The translations under genes were made by a program, and so were the position numbers. The notes under the pieces are model-generated. The model had not been told where the DNA came from. It was given only the letters and a program-made list of their open reading frames with translations, and ran no database searches. Positions 41,348 through 53,166 of a stretch of DNA of 64,000 bases are shown here, piece after piece (position 1 is the first letter of the stretch; the number at the start of each line of letters is the position of its first letter). The stretch comes from Flectonema sp. DT1601 (taxonomy: Eukaryota; Euglenozoa; Diplonemea; Diplonemida; Diplonemidae), in assembly GCA_964019425.1 (NCBI GenBank), contig OZ025786.1, positions 1,364,001 to 1,428,000 of the forward strand, in the 5' to 3' direction.

Positions 41348-43778
41348 AAATTAATTGCCACACATATTCGAGAAATCTACCTTTGACGGTGACGACATAA
41401 TGCGCTCACCGTATGAGGCAATCCCCGTTCCCTTTCGCTCCCCCTTTTTTTTCTCTTATTCCCCTCCCCAAGACAATTTTTTATACTTCGTAAAGAGTGT
41501 TATACTGCAAGGTTGCTGTTTTTTCTACCCTTTTGCCCCTTATTTTATTTTTCTTATGTTGCCTTTGAATCCACAGAAAAAGTGGGAATAAAATCGAATG
41601 GAGAGGAGAAAAAGAGGGGAAAAAAAAAAAAAAAAAAAAAAAAAATCGGACGGCTGAGACCTTCTTGCTAAGATGGTTAATGTTTTCGACAATTCGCTTT
41701 TTTTTTTTTAGCCTGGGGGAAAAAAAAAAAAAAATAAAAAAAAAATAAAATAAACTAAAAACCCTTCTGACCTTTTTCTTTTTTTGTTGTCCTACAATTT
41801 TACCTACTCTTTTATTATTATTAATAAATATATATTTATTTTTGTTTTTTTTATTTTGAATTTATTTTACTTGCGAGACAGAAATAGGAATTAAAATCCC
41901 GATAAAGGCGAGAGAAATAGTATTGCAATATGGAACTCATCGGTGTAGTCTTGTTCGTAGAAGGAGAACATCTTTTCTCTTTGAGTGAACAAAAAAAAAA
42001 AAAAAAATTTAAAAAAAAAAAAAAAAGAATGAAGAGCAAAAAAAAATAAGAAACTGATGCCAATCAAACCTTTAATTATTATTATTTTTTTTTCTTTTCT
42101 TTTTTTTCTCTTTTTTTTTTTTCTTTTTTCCGAATTAATTGAGAGGCTCGCTGTAATTCCACATGACAGACATTGTATGAGACTAACAACAAAAAAAAAA
42201 AAAAAAAAAAGAAAAAAGAAAAGGAGAAAAAGAAAAAAAAACAACATCGCCGTAATTAAACGATGTGAGGCTACAAAAACTTTTTTTTTTTTTTTTTTTT
42301 TTTTTGTTTATATTTCGGGACATGAGATTATTTTTTTTGTGGACCGATTTTTTCTTTTTAAAAAAAAAAGGTTGCCTTTTTTATTGTAGTTGAAAATGCA
42401 CCTAAAGACGTGTGAAAATAAAAAAATGGACATTCTCTGTGCCCTTTTTTTTTTTTGTTTTAAACACATTTTCTATATTGCTTTTCTGTTTTCTATTCCG
42501 AACTGGCTATCAAATCATCGTTGTTTATGTGCCGTTTATGTTTCCCCCATTCCCTCTTATAGTAAGTGCACTGCCAGGCTATAATTTTTTTTTTATAACT
42601 CTTTACTATTTCTAAGTGTGAGGGATGTTGATTTTTTCTGCATTAAACCAATGTCGTGCTTGGCTGGAGTTGCCTCGACGAGCAACTCTATAATTGTTAT
42701 TCTTAAAAAAACGAACTTCAACTTATCAGGTGTGAATTCGAAGCGAATTGACAAAGTAAATGATCCTCACTGAGATTCACTGTTTATCACTTTGTTGGTG
42801 TTCAGTTCAGTTCATTTTTTTTTTTTTTTTTTGATTGTGGGAGAGAGGGTTCTACTGGAAAAAAAAAAAAAAAAAAAAAAAAGTAAAAATAATAATAAGA
42901 AAAAAACAAAAAAAAAAAATGAATCGCAGTGTTCTACTTTATATTTTTTTATACAAACGGCTACTATTTTTTTTTCCCCCCGTTGCCTATATTTCTTTGA
43001 AGTACGCATTTGTTGGAGAGAAACGCTGTAGTCGTTGGAACAGCGCATGGTTCGTTTTTCGCAGAATTCCCCCTCGCTCCCCAAAAAAAAAAAAAAAAAA
43101 AAAAAGAGGCATATTTTGCACGCGCTTTCTCTCCTTATCTTTTTTTTTTTTTTTCCCTTTCTCCCCTTTCATTTTTATTTTTTTTTTTCAAAATAAATTT
43201 TTGTTGTCAGTGGTCGACAAACCAAGCGCACACAACGCCAACTTTCCTCACACTGAAGTTCCCAATTAGTGCCCTCTGATTAAACAGTTATTTATTAATT
43301 TATCTTCCGTGCAATATTACAGAAGTTTCGGTAGGCATGTTCGTTGGTATTGATAAAGTATTTCTGTAAGGCTCTTTTTTTTTTCTCTCCCCATTTTTTT
43401 TTTCTTTTCTCTTCGTCTTTTGACCCATGGGTAATTCTCCCCCCCTTTTTTTTTTCTCCAACAGGTCCTTCGCACGAATAAATCTGTGCAAAGTATTTTT
43501 TTTTTAATTTTTTTCATTTTTTTTTTTATTCATTTTATTTATCTTTGAGGATGACGTTATATTCCCTCATTCCCTTATTGACTGCGACATTCCACTTTTT
43601 TTTATTATTATTATTTTTTTTTTTTTCAAATTTATTTTTGCAAAGCTGCAAAAATTATTTTTTTTCAATTCACTCAAAAAGGATGAAGAAGTCCTACTAC
43701 GACTGGCTGAGGTCAGTTATCGTGGCATAGAGAAGAATTTTAAAAAAAAAAAAAGAAAGAAACCAGAGTTTTGGACAA

Positions 43779-43811
<33 letters not shown>

Positions 43812-44073
43812 TCTTAATGATAGCCTGTCTTGTTGAAAGGAATACAAAAAAAAAAAAAGCTGACCGCTGGTGTGCTTCCGCAGCGGAATGCCTGTGTTAT
43901 TTAAAAAAAAAAAAAAAAAATAATAACGTAATCGCACTTATTACTTTCTATCTAAACAGCAGCACAACATCCTCAACCTGAACATCAACGAGTGCAGTCA
44001 AACATAAGTTTTATTGTTATTCGAATTTATAATTAGTTTTCATTCATAAGTCAGGTTGTCACGTAACGAGATT
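40891..44073. other. 3.2-kb intergenic region, A/T homopolymers
   Basis: Dozens of A or T runs of 10-25 bases. A perfect hairpin AGGGATGACCATCCCT lies at 41121-41136. No coding frame has a recognisable domain. Confidence 0.5.
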
Positions 44074-44511
44074 ATGCCAGAGTGTCCTGTTTGTATAAGA
44101 GAATATGTCTCTCACATCTCACAACGTTGTCCTAGGGTAATGATGTGTGGACACACTCTGTGTAGTGTTTGCATTCGGAAGTTGTCAACTACGAAGAAGA
44201 CAGTAAGCTGCCCAAGTTGTCGTGAAGTCAGTAGGGTACCTTGCAAAGGTTTTCCTACGAATTTTGCCTTAGTCGAGGCTCTTCAGGAGTCTGAAGCAAA
44301 AAAAGAGATATTTTCACGAAAACGAACCGGCTATCGGTCACCAGCACATCAGCGAGTACCTCTGTCAGCTATTAGAGCTCAGAGACAACAACCTCCTGTC
44401 ATCAGAAGTAAAAAGCCTCCTCAGCATCTGTCTTTCTCGTCTTCTCGTTGCAGGTCACTGTCTGCTGCCCATCAAATTGGTGGATCTTGTGTCTATTCTC
44501 CATCTCCTTAG
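44074..44511 (+). CDS. Small RING-finger protein, 145 aa
   Basis: The ATG at 44074 is chosen because the frame upstream has no ATG. The RING finger starts almost at once: CPVC at residue 4, then about 14 residues, MMCGHTLCSVCIRKL and CPSCREV, fitting C3HC4 spacing. RING proteins of this type act as ubiquitin E3 ligases. The finger is followed by a short hydrophobic segment (NFALVEALQESEA) and a basic, Ser/Arg/Pro-rich tail with no further domain. Substrate and location cannot be inferred. It sits alone between two long repeat-rich gaps. Confidence 0.85.
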   Translation: MPECPVCIREYVSHISQRCPRVMMCGHTLCSVCIRKLSTTKKTVSCPSCREVSRVPCKGFPTNFALVEALQESEAKKEIFSRKRTGYRSPAHQRVPLSAIRAQRQQPPVIRSKKPPQHLSFSSSRCRSLSAAHQIGGSCVYSPSP

Positions 44512-45802
44512 GATTTTATATATTTATGTTGTGTAAAATAATCGTAGTCACGGTCTGCTCTGTTGGCTCAGAAGACGACCGTTGAGTTAGAGGTGTGTAA
44601 CGTGATCCGCAAGGAGGTTTATGGTTAATCATCGTTGTGGTGAAAGTCAAATTTGGGGAATTTCTTTTTTTTTAATTATTCGCTCTTGTCATATATAACA
44701 CTCCTCTCCTCCCTTTTTTGTTATTAATAATTATCCTTGTAGTCAATTTGTTTAGTTCTCTGGTAGAAACAGAGATCGATGACTGATTACTTTATAATCT
44801 TTTAAAAAAATCTATTGCTCATCATGATAGCATCAGCTGGGAATACCTTTCGAGATTGGGGATCACCGTCGTGACGTTATCTTGTTACCTACTAAGAAGT
44901 AAGCATTCTTGTTACGAATAATCTGAAGAGTTTTTTTTTTTTTTTTTTTAATATAAAAATTATTTTCTGTTTTTCATCAAACAGCAAGATCTGTTGCCTT
45001 GCCTCTTCACTAATTACTATTTTGAGGAAGTAACTTTTTTTTGTGTCCACTGCGACGCAACTTTTATTGACCGAATCACATGCCACCTTAAGATGCGAAT
45101 TTGTGTTGTAATTCTCTCAGGCAGTGATTTTCGTCTCTTATTGTAAATGAAAACTCTCAAGGTAGGTGTGGCTGGTATTGAAGACGTAGATTACTATCGA
45201 AACCTAAATAGTTTGCTTTCAATAGGCTGCGTATTGTTGTAGTTCGCTGTGTATTTTAAAAAGGTGTTATGATAAAGATGCCATAACAAATAAAATAAAA
45301 TAAAAATTAATAATTAACCCCCACGCGGTTTTTTCCTGATCTCTTGACTTCGTTACGTAAATAAATAAATAAAATATTGTAAAAGTAGAGGTCTGTTGTT
45401 TTTTTTTTTTTTTTTTTTTTACCTATTACCTTGTCTGAGGTAACGAGTCCATTCACACCGCTGGTAATTGCCGGTTGTGGTTGTAGGCAGTCTTTTCACT
45501 AATTTTTATTTTTTATTATTTTTTTTTAATTTGTTTTTTTTTAAAAAAAACTGTGAGAAGCCTGTTGTTATATTAACCTAACCTTTTTTTACTAACTAAC
45601 CTTTTTTTTTTCTTTTTCTTTGTTTTTTCTTAATAAATAATAAATTTATCGGTTCTTACGTTAGAACTCCTTTTGAGACGTGATTTACAATAAATTTAGA
45701 CCAGTAGTGTAAGATTATGGCCTTATAGCCTGAAACTACGTTTTCAACTGTGTTTTATGGAACTTATTTTTTCAAAAAAATACTTTCTTTTTTTTTTTTT
45801 TT
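44512..45802. other. Intergenic region
   Basis: AT-rich, with T runs near 45398-45420. No gene or RNA is recognised. The T run at 45786-45802 is the insertion site of the Mutator-like element. Confidence 0.45.
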
Positions 45803-47158
45803 GGGAAAAACTATAATTCCACAAAAAAGTTTCTGAAATGTCCGATCTCAACATGAAAGTTTCCGAAATGGACAGCTCCACACAAAAAAGTTTCCGAAAT
45901 GGACAGCTCCACACACGAAAGTTTCCGAAATGGACAGCTGTTTTTTTTTTTTTTTATAGCTTACTGCCAGTGCATTTCGGGGTCGCCCAAAGTCATGGGG
46001 ATTTTTTTTTCTCCCAAAAAAAATTTTTTTTCCTACATAAGGCAAGGCCATCCGACGAGATGAGTGAAATACACCGAACCTGTGTGACCTGGGCCTAGGA
46101 CTGACTGCGCCCCTGGATCGGCATAGCTCGGTATGTGCAGGGCCAGGTATAGGGATGGACGAATTTCGGGTAGAGACACTTGTCCCGACTTGTCAGCTCA
46201 TACAACCATGAGAATATTAAAATACTAGAGGTGCATCACAAGCGTCAGATAGGAGACAAGAGAAATCCAACATCATGAATCTTTAGAAGAGTGATACAGC
46301 TCGGTATGTGTGCAGGGCCGGGTCACCTACGCAGAGACAAGTCTCCGCTACACGTCGTACCAACCAAGATGAGGTATGAGAGCGCAAAAACCAAGTATAC
46401 ATGATCAGCGGCCTAGGGCTTGACATGAATAGCTGTGGAGTGGCGAAACCATTTAGTGTTCTCAAGTCTGAGATCACCTCACTGAGCCACACAGTACTGT
46501 CCTTTCGGAGTTTCTGTGAAAGTAGCCCACGGAACACTTTTCTAAAGATTCAATCAGCCGAACTACTCCGCTACTGACTTTCACTTGATTAGCGAGCTAC
46601 TAGTATATATTATTATGTCACCTGTTGAAGGAGTACTAAGAGGTTGATTCAGGCCCTGCACGTATTAGTTGTAATTACAGCACTTGCTTTACCTTAAATT
46701 ACTCCTTCCCTCATTGAGAACCAACCCATCTCGGCCATCCCGGTGTATTTGGGAACGAAGAAAAACCTTGTTTTCTTACCGAACAGCGAAAAATCCGAAT
46801 ATCACTTTCAGTGAATAGCGAAAGAAAAACTTTTCCGTTTACTGAACAGCGAAAATGAAATTACCTACCATAGCAATTTTATACAGGAAAAAAAAAGTTG
46901 TTCACTAGCGAAAAGTTTTTTTGGGTGCAGGCAACGGAGAAAAAAAAAAAAAAAATTCATTTTGCCAACAAAAAAAAAAAAATTTTTTTTTGCTGTCCAT
47001 TTCGGAAACTTTCGTGTGTGGAGCTGTCCATTTCGGAAACTATTTTGTGTGGAGCTGTCCATTTCGGAAACTATTTTGTGTGGAGCTGTCCGTTTCGGAA
47101 ACTTTCATGTTGAGATCGGACATTTCAGTAACATTTACGTGGAATTAGAGGTTTTCCC
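45803..47158. mobile_element. Mutator-like non-autonomous DNA transposon, copy 2
   Basis: 1356 bp, same ends as the 5318-6680 copy and nearly identical throughout; differences by eye are a few substitutions, small indels and numbers of terminal sub-repeats. Nine T flank each side, compatible with a 9-bp duplication. The copy lies in the gene cluster between the RING gene and the SAP gene. Confidence 0.85.
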
Positions 47159-47746
47159 TTTTTTTTTTAAAATAATCTCATATACCTAACCTTTTCTTAG
47201 TAATAATAAATTCGCGGCAACACACTACATTGCAAAGGTACTCGTTTGGTACTTCTTTCCTAGCCAACCAAAGCATTGTTGAGTGTTTTATCGGAATTAG
47301 GCTTATTTCCGCACATTTATTTTTATGATCGTTTTTTTTTTTTTTTTTTTTTGCCTAACAATTAATACCTTTTATTTTTATTCTTCGCGTTCCCCATTTC
47401 TATGGACTTGCCCTGTTTTAACGTATTTTATTTTATTTATTGAAATTTATATTTTTTTTTGACTTTTGCTGCCCCATCTCAGCAATTTGGAATTCCCGTA
47501 AACTAAATAGGGAATAATGGATTGTGTTACTTTCAATTGTTTGAAATATTTGTTTCCCACCCGTTTTTTATTTAGCCAGTTTTTTTCAAGTTTGCTTTAT
47601 ATTTTAATTATAGTATCAAGTTTCTACTCCCCTTTTTTAGGTGACTAACACGATGGAAAAAAGCATAGTTTAGTAACTTCAATTTGATTATGTATTTTTT
47701 GATAATTTTTTTTTTTTTTTGCTTCCTCCCAAAACAGCCTTTAGCA
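47159..47746. other. Intergenic, with acceptor just before the next start
   Basis: TTTGCTTCCTCCCAAAACAG ends at 47737, nine bases before the ATG at 47747. It is either a trans-splice site or the end of a 5' UTR intron. Confidence 0.5.
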
Positions 47747-49626
47747 ATGCCATCGACAGCACCTCCACCACTACCGTCACCCACTCCTCGGATGACTATA
47801 TCTGGTGATGGTCTATTAACAGGAAGACGATCAATTATCCCACAGGCTGGAGGAGGTGATGAGTTCACTCCGAGAGGAAGGAGGAGTTTAGTACCGAGGA
47901 TGTCTACAATGCCTTCAGCTCCAAATAAATTACAGCAACAAGTTCCACAGATAAGTGTAACTGAATACCAGGCTGTGAAAGCTGAAAGTAACCGTCTCAG
48001 AATTCAACTTGAGCAAAGCACTGAGAAACTTGAAGAAGAGAGAACTCATCGTCAGAGAAAGGAAGATGAGTGTATTGTTGCTTCCAGAAAGATTAGTGAC
48101 TACGAAATGAAGTTGAGTAAGTTTCAAAAATTGTTTGGAAAACACGAACGTAAGGAGAAGCGAACTGAAGACCAACAACAAGAATTTCATAAAATACTTG
48201 AAGAAATGCAAACTACGTACACAGAAACCCTTACCACGACAACGTGTGACCTTGAACAAAGACTACGTGAACGTGAAGAAGAACTCCGACTCTACAGAGA
48301 CGATGCGAATGAAAGAGTCGAAACGCTGGCAATCCAATTGAGTGAAACAACTGAGCAGCTGACTCTTAAAATGGAGCAACTCGATCAAAATAACGCCGAG
48401 CTTCAGCAACTCCATGAAAAAACAGACGAACTCCGCAGCTACAGAACCGATGCATCCAATCACATTGAACAGTTAACAAATCAACTTAACGACACGGCTG
48501 AGAAATTAGCTCATAAAACATCTCAACATGCAAAAGATAAGAAGGATTCCCACCATCAGCACGAGTCTCATAAAAAAGAAATGAGCGTATTAAAGCAACA
48601 GCTAGTGACCCTACAGACTTCTCTAAAGGTTAAACATGACGAAATGCATGATGCAGAATCTTACATGAATTCTTTAAAATTACAAGTTGAAGAATCGACG
48701 GATGACATTACCCGCATGAGATCACAAATAGAAGGTCTTCGTTCAGAAGAAACAGATCACGAACGTGAGATTATCGATACCAAGACATCATTCGAAGCCA
48801 ACGTAGAAGCTTTAAAAGACGATTTGAAAGACTCAAAACGTCGTAATGGAAAACATGAGAAAGATATTACAAAATACAAAAATCAAATTCTTCAGGCGAA
48901 TTCAAAACTTGAACAAGCCTCAAACGAGATGGATTGCTTAGAAGAAAAGGTAACCGACCTCGACTACAAAGTCAGAGTTGAAGAGCACAAAGCTAAGAAG
49001 GAATCACTTGTAGCCGACAGGCTCAGAGACAAGCTTAAGTTAAAGCAATCTGACGTAGACGCATTAAAGAAATCAAAGAAGGACCTCGTAAAACAAGCAA
49101 ACGAACGAATCGACGATCTCAACAATGAAGTTAAAAGACTTCAGAATGTTGCTAACGACTACCGTGGACAGTATGAAATCATTAGATCAAGACTGGAACG
49201 TAGGAATGTGAGAAATGGAATTCGTGATAGAGACGAAGAACATCTACGAGCCAGCATTCCTGTACGAAGATCAATAGCAGTCGCTAACATGGAAGAGGAT
49301 GATGATGCTGCTTCGTCAGTCCATGAAATACCAACACAGCAACAGTCTGCTGTGTATCCAACTCTCTCTTCTGAACAGCCACAAGACGAATCAATGAATG
49401 ACACATCAGCTTCAAACCAAAACAACGATCTCTTCAATATGGAATACAAAACTCTACAAAACGCTGCCAAGAGTCTTGGGCTTAAGGTATGTTGTTGTGA
49501 ACTGTTATGACTGTTTTTTTTTATGACACAAAAAAAAAAAAAAAAAAAAAAAAAAACTCAAAACAGCAAAACGGAACAAAAAATGATCTGATTGAGAGAA
49601 TTCAAACGGCTGGAGCACAATTGTAA
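47747..49626 (+). CDS. Long coiled-coil protein with C-terminal SAP domain, two exons
   Basis: The ATG at 47747 is chosen because a splice acceptor (CAAAACAG) lies nine bases upstream; the open frame before it has no ATG. Exons 47747-49486 and 49567-49626 join in phase 0 to give 599 residues. After a Pro/Ser-rich head (PSTAPPPLPSPTPRM), about residues 80-490 are continuous heptad coiled coil (ESNRLRIQLEQSTEKLEEER and many similar blocks). The splice join creates a C-terminal SAP-like motif, YKTLQNAAKSLGLK/QNGTKNDLIERI. SAP domains usually bind DNA or occur in chromatin proteins, so a structural or chromosomal role is possible. The intron is 80 bp with a long A run before CAG. Confidence 0.82.
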
Positions 49627-50450
49627 AAAAAAAAAAAAAAAATGGAGAATACTCACCAGTTCAGAGTTTACATCTAATTTGTGAAGTGTTTTCCGTTACT
49701 CCCATTACATAGATTCATAGAGACGGGTGCTTGTGCACTTTCCCATTTTTGTTCATCCCTCAAAATCCATTCATTCCTTTAGTAGGAGGTTTGTTCACTT
49801 TCTATTATTTTTATTTTTTAAACCGTGTTTCTAACATGTGATATTTTTCTAGCTTTCACAACGTTATCAGATAACGGTTTCAGTGCAAACAGCAAAAATC
49901 CTTTTTGTATTCCTTCTAGCCCTCACAAGTCGGACTGGAGTTATGGTTTCTTCTTTCTTGCACAAGTAAAAAATTAAAAAAAATAAAATAAAATGTTGTC
50001 CACTTTGAAAAACGACTTCTTCCAGTTTCACATTCTTGTTTTCCTTCTTTTTGTTAATTCTTTTTGATTGTATGTGACTATTGAAAAGACAATTAGATGT
50101 TAATGCTAGAGGAGAACAAAATTTTTTCGAAAAAAAAAAAAAAAAAAAAAAAAACTCATTTCAGCCTTCCTGAGGGATTATTATTATTAGAATTTATTTC
50201 TCATTTGCTCTTTTTTTTTTTTGTTTTTTTTTTCTCACCCCCGTTGTTAAAAAAAAAAAAAATTTAGAATTTTTTATCCTTACTGTATTTATTTATGTTT
50301 GATTATGAAAAATACTGATGATGATAAATAAATTATTTTTTTAAACTACAGAACAAGATGGATCCTTTAGTCAGTTTTTGAATTACTTTATATTTGATTT
50401 ATACGTTGTTAAAAAAATACATCCTTCAATAAAGACAAGACAAAAAGAGA
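49627..50450. other. Intergenic region
   Basis: A/T runs (50129-50155, 50210-50235). No gene or RNA is recognised. Confidence 0.5.
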
Positions 50451-50990
50451 ATGGCCGGACAAATATCTTCTGTTGATAAAAATGAATTTATAAAAACACT
50501 AACGACTGATATGCAAGCAGCATCTGTATGTGATCCGTATGACTGGTTGGAGTCGTGGTTGTTGCGAAAAAGAGATGAGGCAGAGTCGGAATGGAAGGCA
50601 GCGACGGCAACTGATGCGAAAACCTTTTGGTACAACAATAAGGGTGATAAGACGTGGATAAAACCAAATGGGGTGAAGGGATTAACTTGGGAAAAGCATG
50701 AAAGAGATGGGAAAACATTTTGGTACAACCCAAAAACAAAGGAAAAGACTTGGTTTGATCCCAACGGTCCTCACCAATCTCTTCTAATCACAGCTGAAGA
50801 CTATGAACTACTGCAACATGGATGGGTCACATACCGTAGTAGTGGTAAGGTTTGGTACTACAATAAACTAACAAAGAAGAAACAGTGGCACAAACCAACC
50901 GTAGTTTCAGATCACACCGGAACGTCTCTCGCTCTTGGAATACTCGCTGCTGCTACCGTCGCAGTGGTAGCATTTAGAAAGAGTTCCTAG
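50451..50990 (+). CDS. Tail-anchored protein with three WW-like modules, 179 aa
   Basis: Three aromatic modules follow one another: FWYNNKGDKTWIKPNG, WEKHERDGKTFWYNPKTKEK with TWFDPNG, and HGWVTYRSSGKVWYYNKLTK with KQWHKP. Each has the WW-domain pattern of a tryptophan, a Y/W-Y-N block and a W-x-x-P. The last 23 residues are a hydrophobic segment (SLALGILAAATVAVVAF) ending in RKSS, typical of a tail anchor in mitochondrial outer, ER or peroxisomal membrane. WW domains bind Pro-rich ligands, so it may recruit Pro-rich proteins to a membrane. Some neighbours are Pro-rich or carry WW domains, but no partnership can be shown. Single exon. Confidence 0.82.
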   Translation: MAGQISSVDKNEFIKTLTTDMQAASVCDPYDWLESWLLRKRDEAESEWKAATATDAKTFWYNNKGDKTWIKPNGVKGLTWEKHERDGKTFWYNPKTKEKTWFDPNGPHQSLLITAEDYELLQHGWVTYRSSGKVWYYNKLTKKKQWHKPTVVSDHTGTSLALGILAAATVAVVAFRKSS

Positions 50991-51004
50991 TTAGTTAGTT
51001 GGTT

Positions 51005-51040
<36 letters not shown>

Positions 51041-51043
<3 letters not shown>

Positions 51044-51165
51044 ACCGACGAAGTCGGAGAAGAAACTGTTCAGATTAAGAGCTGTTTTATTATCTATTTT
51101 CCCGATGTCGCTACTAATACTGTCTGCGATCAACATAAAAATATGAGGCTTTTTATCTTAGTAGC
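51041..51165 (+). repeat. Stem-loop repeat family, locus 2
   Basis: GCACCGACGAAGTCGGAGAA, then AAACTGTTCAGATTAAGAG, and after about 55 bases CTGCGATCAACATAAAAATA and TGAGGCTT. It keeps the perfect CCGAC/GTCGG stem of locus 1 (15497-15668). It lies just 3' of the triple-WW gene. Confidence 0.7.
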
Positions 51166-51540
51166 TGTAGTTGATTGTTTTGTTTTTTTTCTCGATTTTT
51201 TTAAAAAAAAACGTTTGTCTTGCATTCGAAAATGCAAGAAATAAAAAAATATAAAAATAAAACTCCTTTTTTTTTCACCCCCCTTTAATTATACGTAATT
51301 TTTCTTTGATTAACAACTACAAATATCCAGTCAAGTACTTGATATTAATTTTGTTTTTAATACCTAAAGTTACTGTTTTTACATTGTCAAAGCTTCATTA
51401 TGAATACAAACAAACTGTTCTTACCCATCTGTGTGTGGTTTACTGAGCTGATGTGTCTGTTTCATTACCTCAGAAGTAGCCATCGTTTTGTTTCGCATCC
51501 CGAGAGCGTAGCTCAATATATCCCCCCCCTTTCTTTTTTT

Positions 51541-51670
51541 GTACCAAAGTAGTCGGAGGAGAAATAATTCAGATCAAAAAAGCCGTTATTTCTTATGGGT
51601 CATGATTTTCTTTCCCCCGTGAGACAGGAGCTTCTGTCGTTTAACGAAATATAAGGCATAAATCCGAATG
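51541..51670 (+). repeat. Stem-loop repeat family, locus 3 (diverged)
   Basis: GTACCAAAGTAGTCGGAGGA, then AATTCAGATCAAAAAAGCCG and, after about 70 bases, CGAAATATAAGGCATAAATC and CGAAT. The outer pairing between ATTCAGAT...GCCGTTAT and ATAAGGC...CCGAAT is partly kept; the small CCGAC stem is lost. Confidence 0.6.
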
Positions 51671-51985
51671 ATTTTTTTCTTGGATATATTCTTTAGTCGA
51701 AGTCAAGTTCGATTCCCGTCGGAACAAATTTCTTTTTTTTTTTGATTTTGAAAAATTCGTAGCTTACAAACCGACGACAACAACAACAACAACAACAACA
51801 AAACAATTAATCCCTTTTGTTTAGTTAGAAAGAAGAAGTTAAAAGATCTTACAATGTAGTAGAAACCTGGTTATGAAATACTTATCTGATCCTCTAAGGC
51901 TCCTCTCTATTCACAGTAGTCTACATAAGATGACATTGGTGTGTGTTTTTTTTATGAATTTTTTTTTTCACAGTCTGAACCTAAA

Positions 51986-53120
51986 ATGAATTACCAAGCT
52001 GAACCTCCAGTCATGCCTGAGGCAGAAGGAAGCAGGTTTGAACCCGGTCTGGTGGGAGCTCCACCAAAAATGGCTTTAGAAACAGAGAATTCATTAACCC
52101 TGAGACTACGAGGATTACCTTATAAAGCAAGTCAATCAGAGATCGAGGAATGGTTAAGAGGAGGAGGAGTTAATGTATCACCTGGTACTGTTGTAATTCA
52201 GTATGGAACTGATGGAAGACCATCTGGACAAGCATTCGCTGAGGCACAGTCACAAGATGATATCGAATTAGCAATGTCTATGAGTGGACAACACATGGGT
52301 AGTCGATACATTGAAGTGTACACAATCACAGGATCTGCATCTGAGGCTGCACAGTCACAGGCAAACCTTCCTCGTCCTAACAGAAATTTTGCTGTTCCGT
52401 TTAACGAGGACTGCGTCGTACGACTTAGAGGTCTTCCCTTCTCAGCTACTGAGCAGGATATTGCTAATTTCCTTGTTGGTATTAGCATCTGTCAACAGGG
52501 AATTCATTTGGTTTTTAATCATCAAAACAGACCTTCTGGAGAAGCATACGTAGAGCTCCAGGTGTGTGAATTAAACTATAGATACGATTGGTGATAGTGT
52601 TCAAATGGGAATAATAAAATAAAAAAATCAAAACAGTCACAAATAGACGTCGATGAATCCATTAGAAGAGACCACAAGAGATTGGGAGAACGTTACATTG
52701 AAGTCTTCAGAAGTAGTTTTGATGAAATGCACGGTAAACATAACAAACCAGAAAGATCAAGTGTTAGAGGCTACGACATTCCAATGGGTGGAGATCGCTT
52801 CTCACCATATGGAGGTGGTAAGGGGTACAAGGGAGGTGGCAAGGGATACAGTGGAGGCGACAGGTATGCACAATCCTTCGAATAAAAAAAATAAATTGAC
52901 AGCCTTACATCAACAAACCAAACACAGATTTGGAAGATACGAAGCTCCGTATGGTAAAGGAGGAGGAAAGGGAAAGGGAGGCTACGATCGTCATGAGAGA
53001 TTCGATCGTTTTCAACGCCCAGGTGATAATTACGGAGGATATGGACCTCCAGACAGATATGTCCCAAATGACAGGTATGGTGGTAGTGATGTTGGTGGTG
53101 GTGGAAGTAGATATCGTTAG
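51986..53120 (+). CDS. hnRNP F/H-type RNA-binding protein, two quasi-RRMs, three exons
   Basis: Start at 51986, after an acceptor ending at 51973. Exons 51986-52561, 52637-52863 and 52928-53120 join in frame to 331 residues. RRM 1 reads LTLRLRGLPYKASQSEIEEW and later GRPSGQAFAEAQSQDD and GSRYIEVY. RRM 2 reads VVRLRGLPFSATEQDIANF and RPSGEAYVELQ, then across the splice SQIDVDESIRRDHKRLGERY and IEVFRSS. The RLRGLPF start and YIEVF end are hallmarks of quasi-RRMs of hnRNP F/H, GRSF1 and ESRP, which bind G-rich RNA and regulate splicing. The tail is Gly/Tyr/Arg/Lys-rich (YGGGKGYKGGGKGYSGG, then GGYGPPDRYVPNDRYGG). Introns are 75 and 64 bp, both ending in ACAG after A-rich DNA. Confidence 0.92.
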
Positions 53121-53166
53121 TCTTGAGAAGATTCCGTACTGACAAAAGGTGTATGAAAATAATATA

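Larger units (their letters stand above)
50991..51985. other. Intergenic region with two stem-loop repeat copies
   Basis: Holds the stem-loop copies at 51041 and 51541, a (CAA)n tract at about 51780-51803, and GTTCGATTCCCG at about 51702, which looks like a tRNA B box but lacks a foldable tRNA around it. TTTTTTTTCACAG ends at 51973, twelve bases before the next ATG. Confidence 0.55.

Noticed and set aside
51640-51725. tRNA gene around GTTCGATTCCCGTCGG
   Set aside because: The B-box-like string is good, but no A box, D arm or acceptor pairing can be drawn around it.
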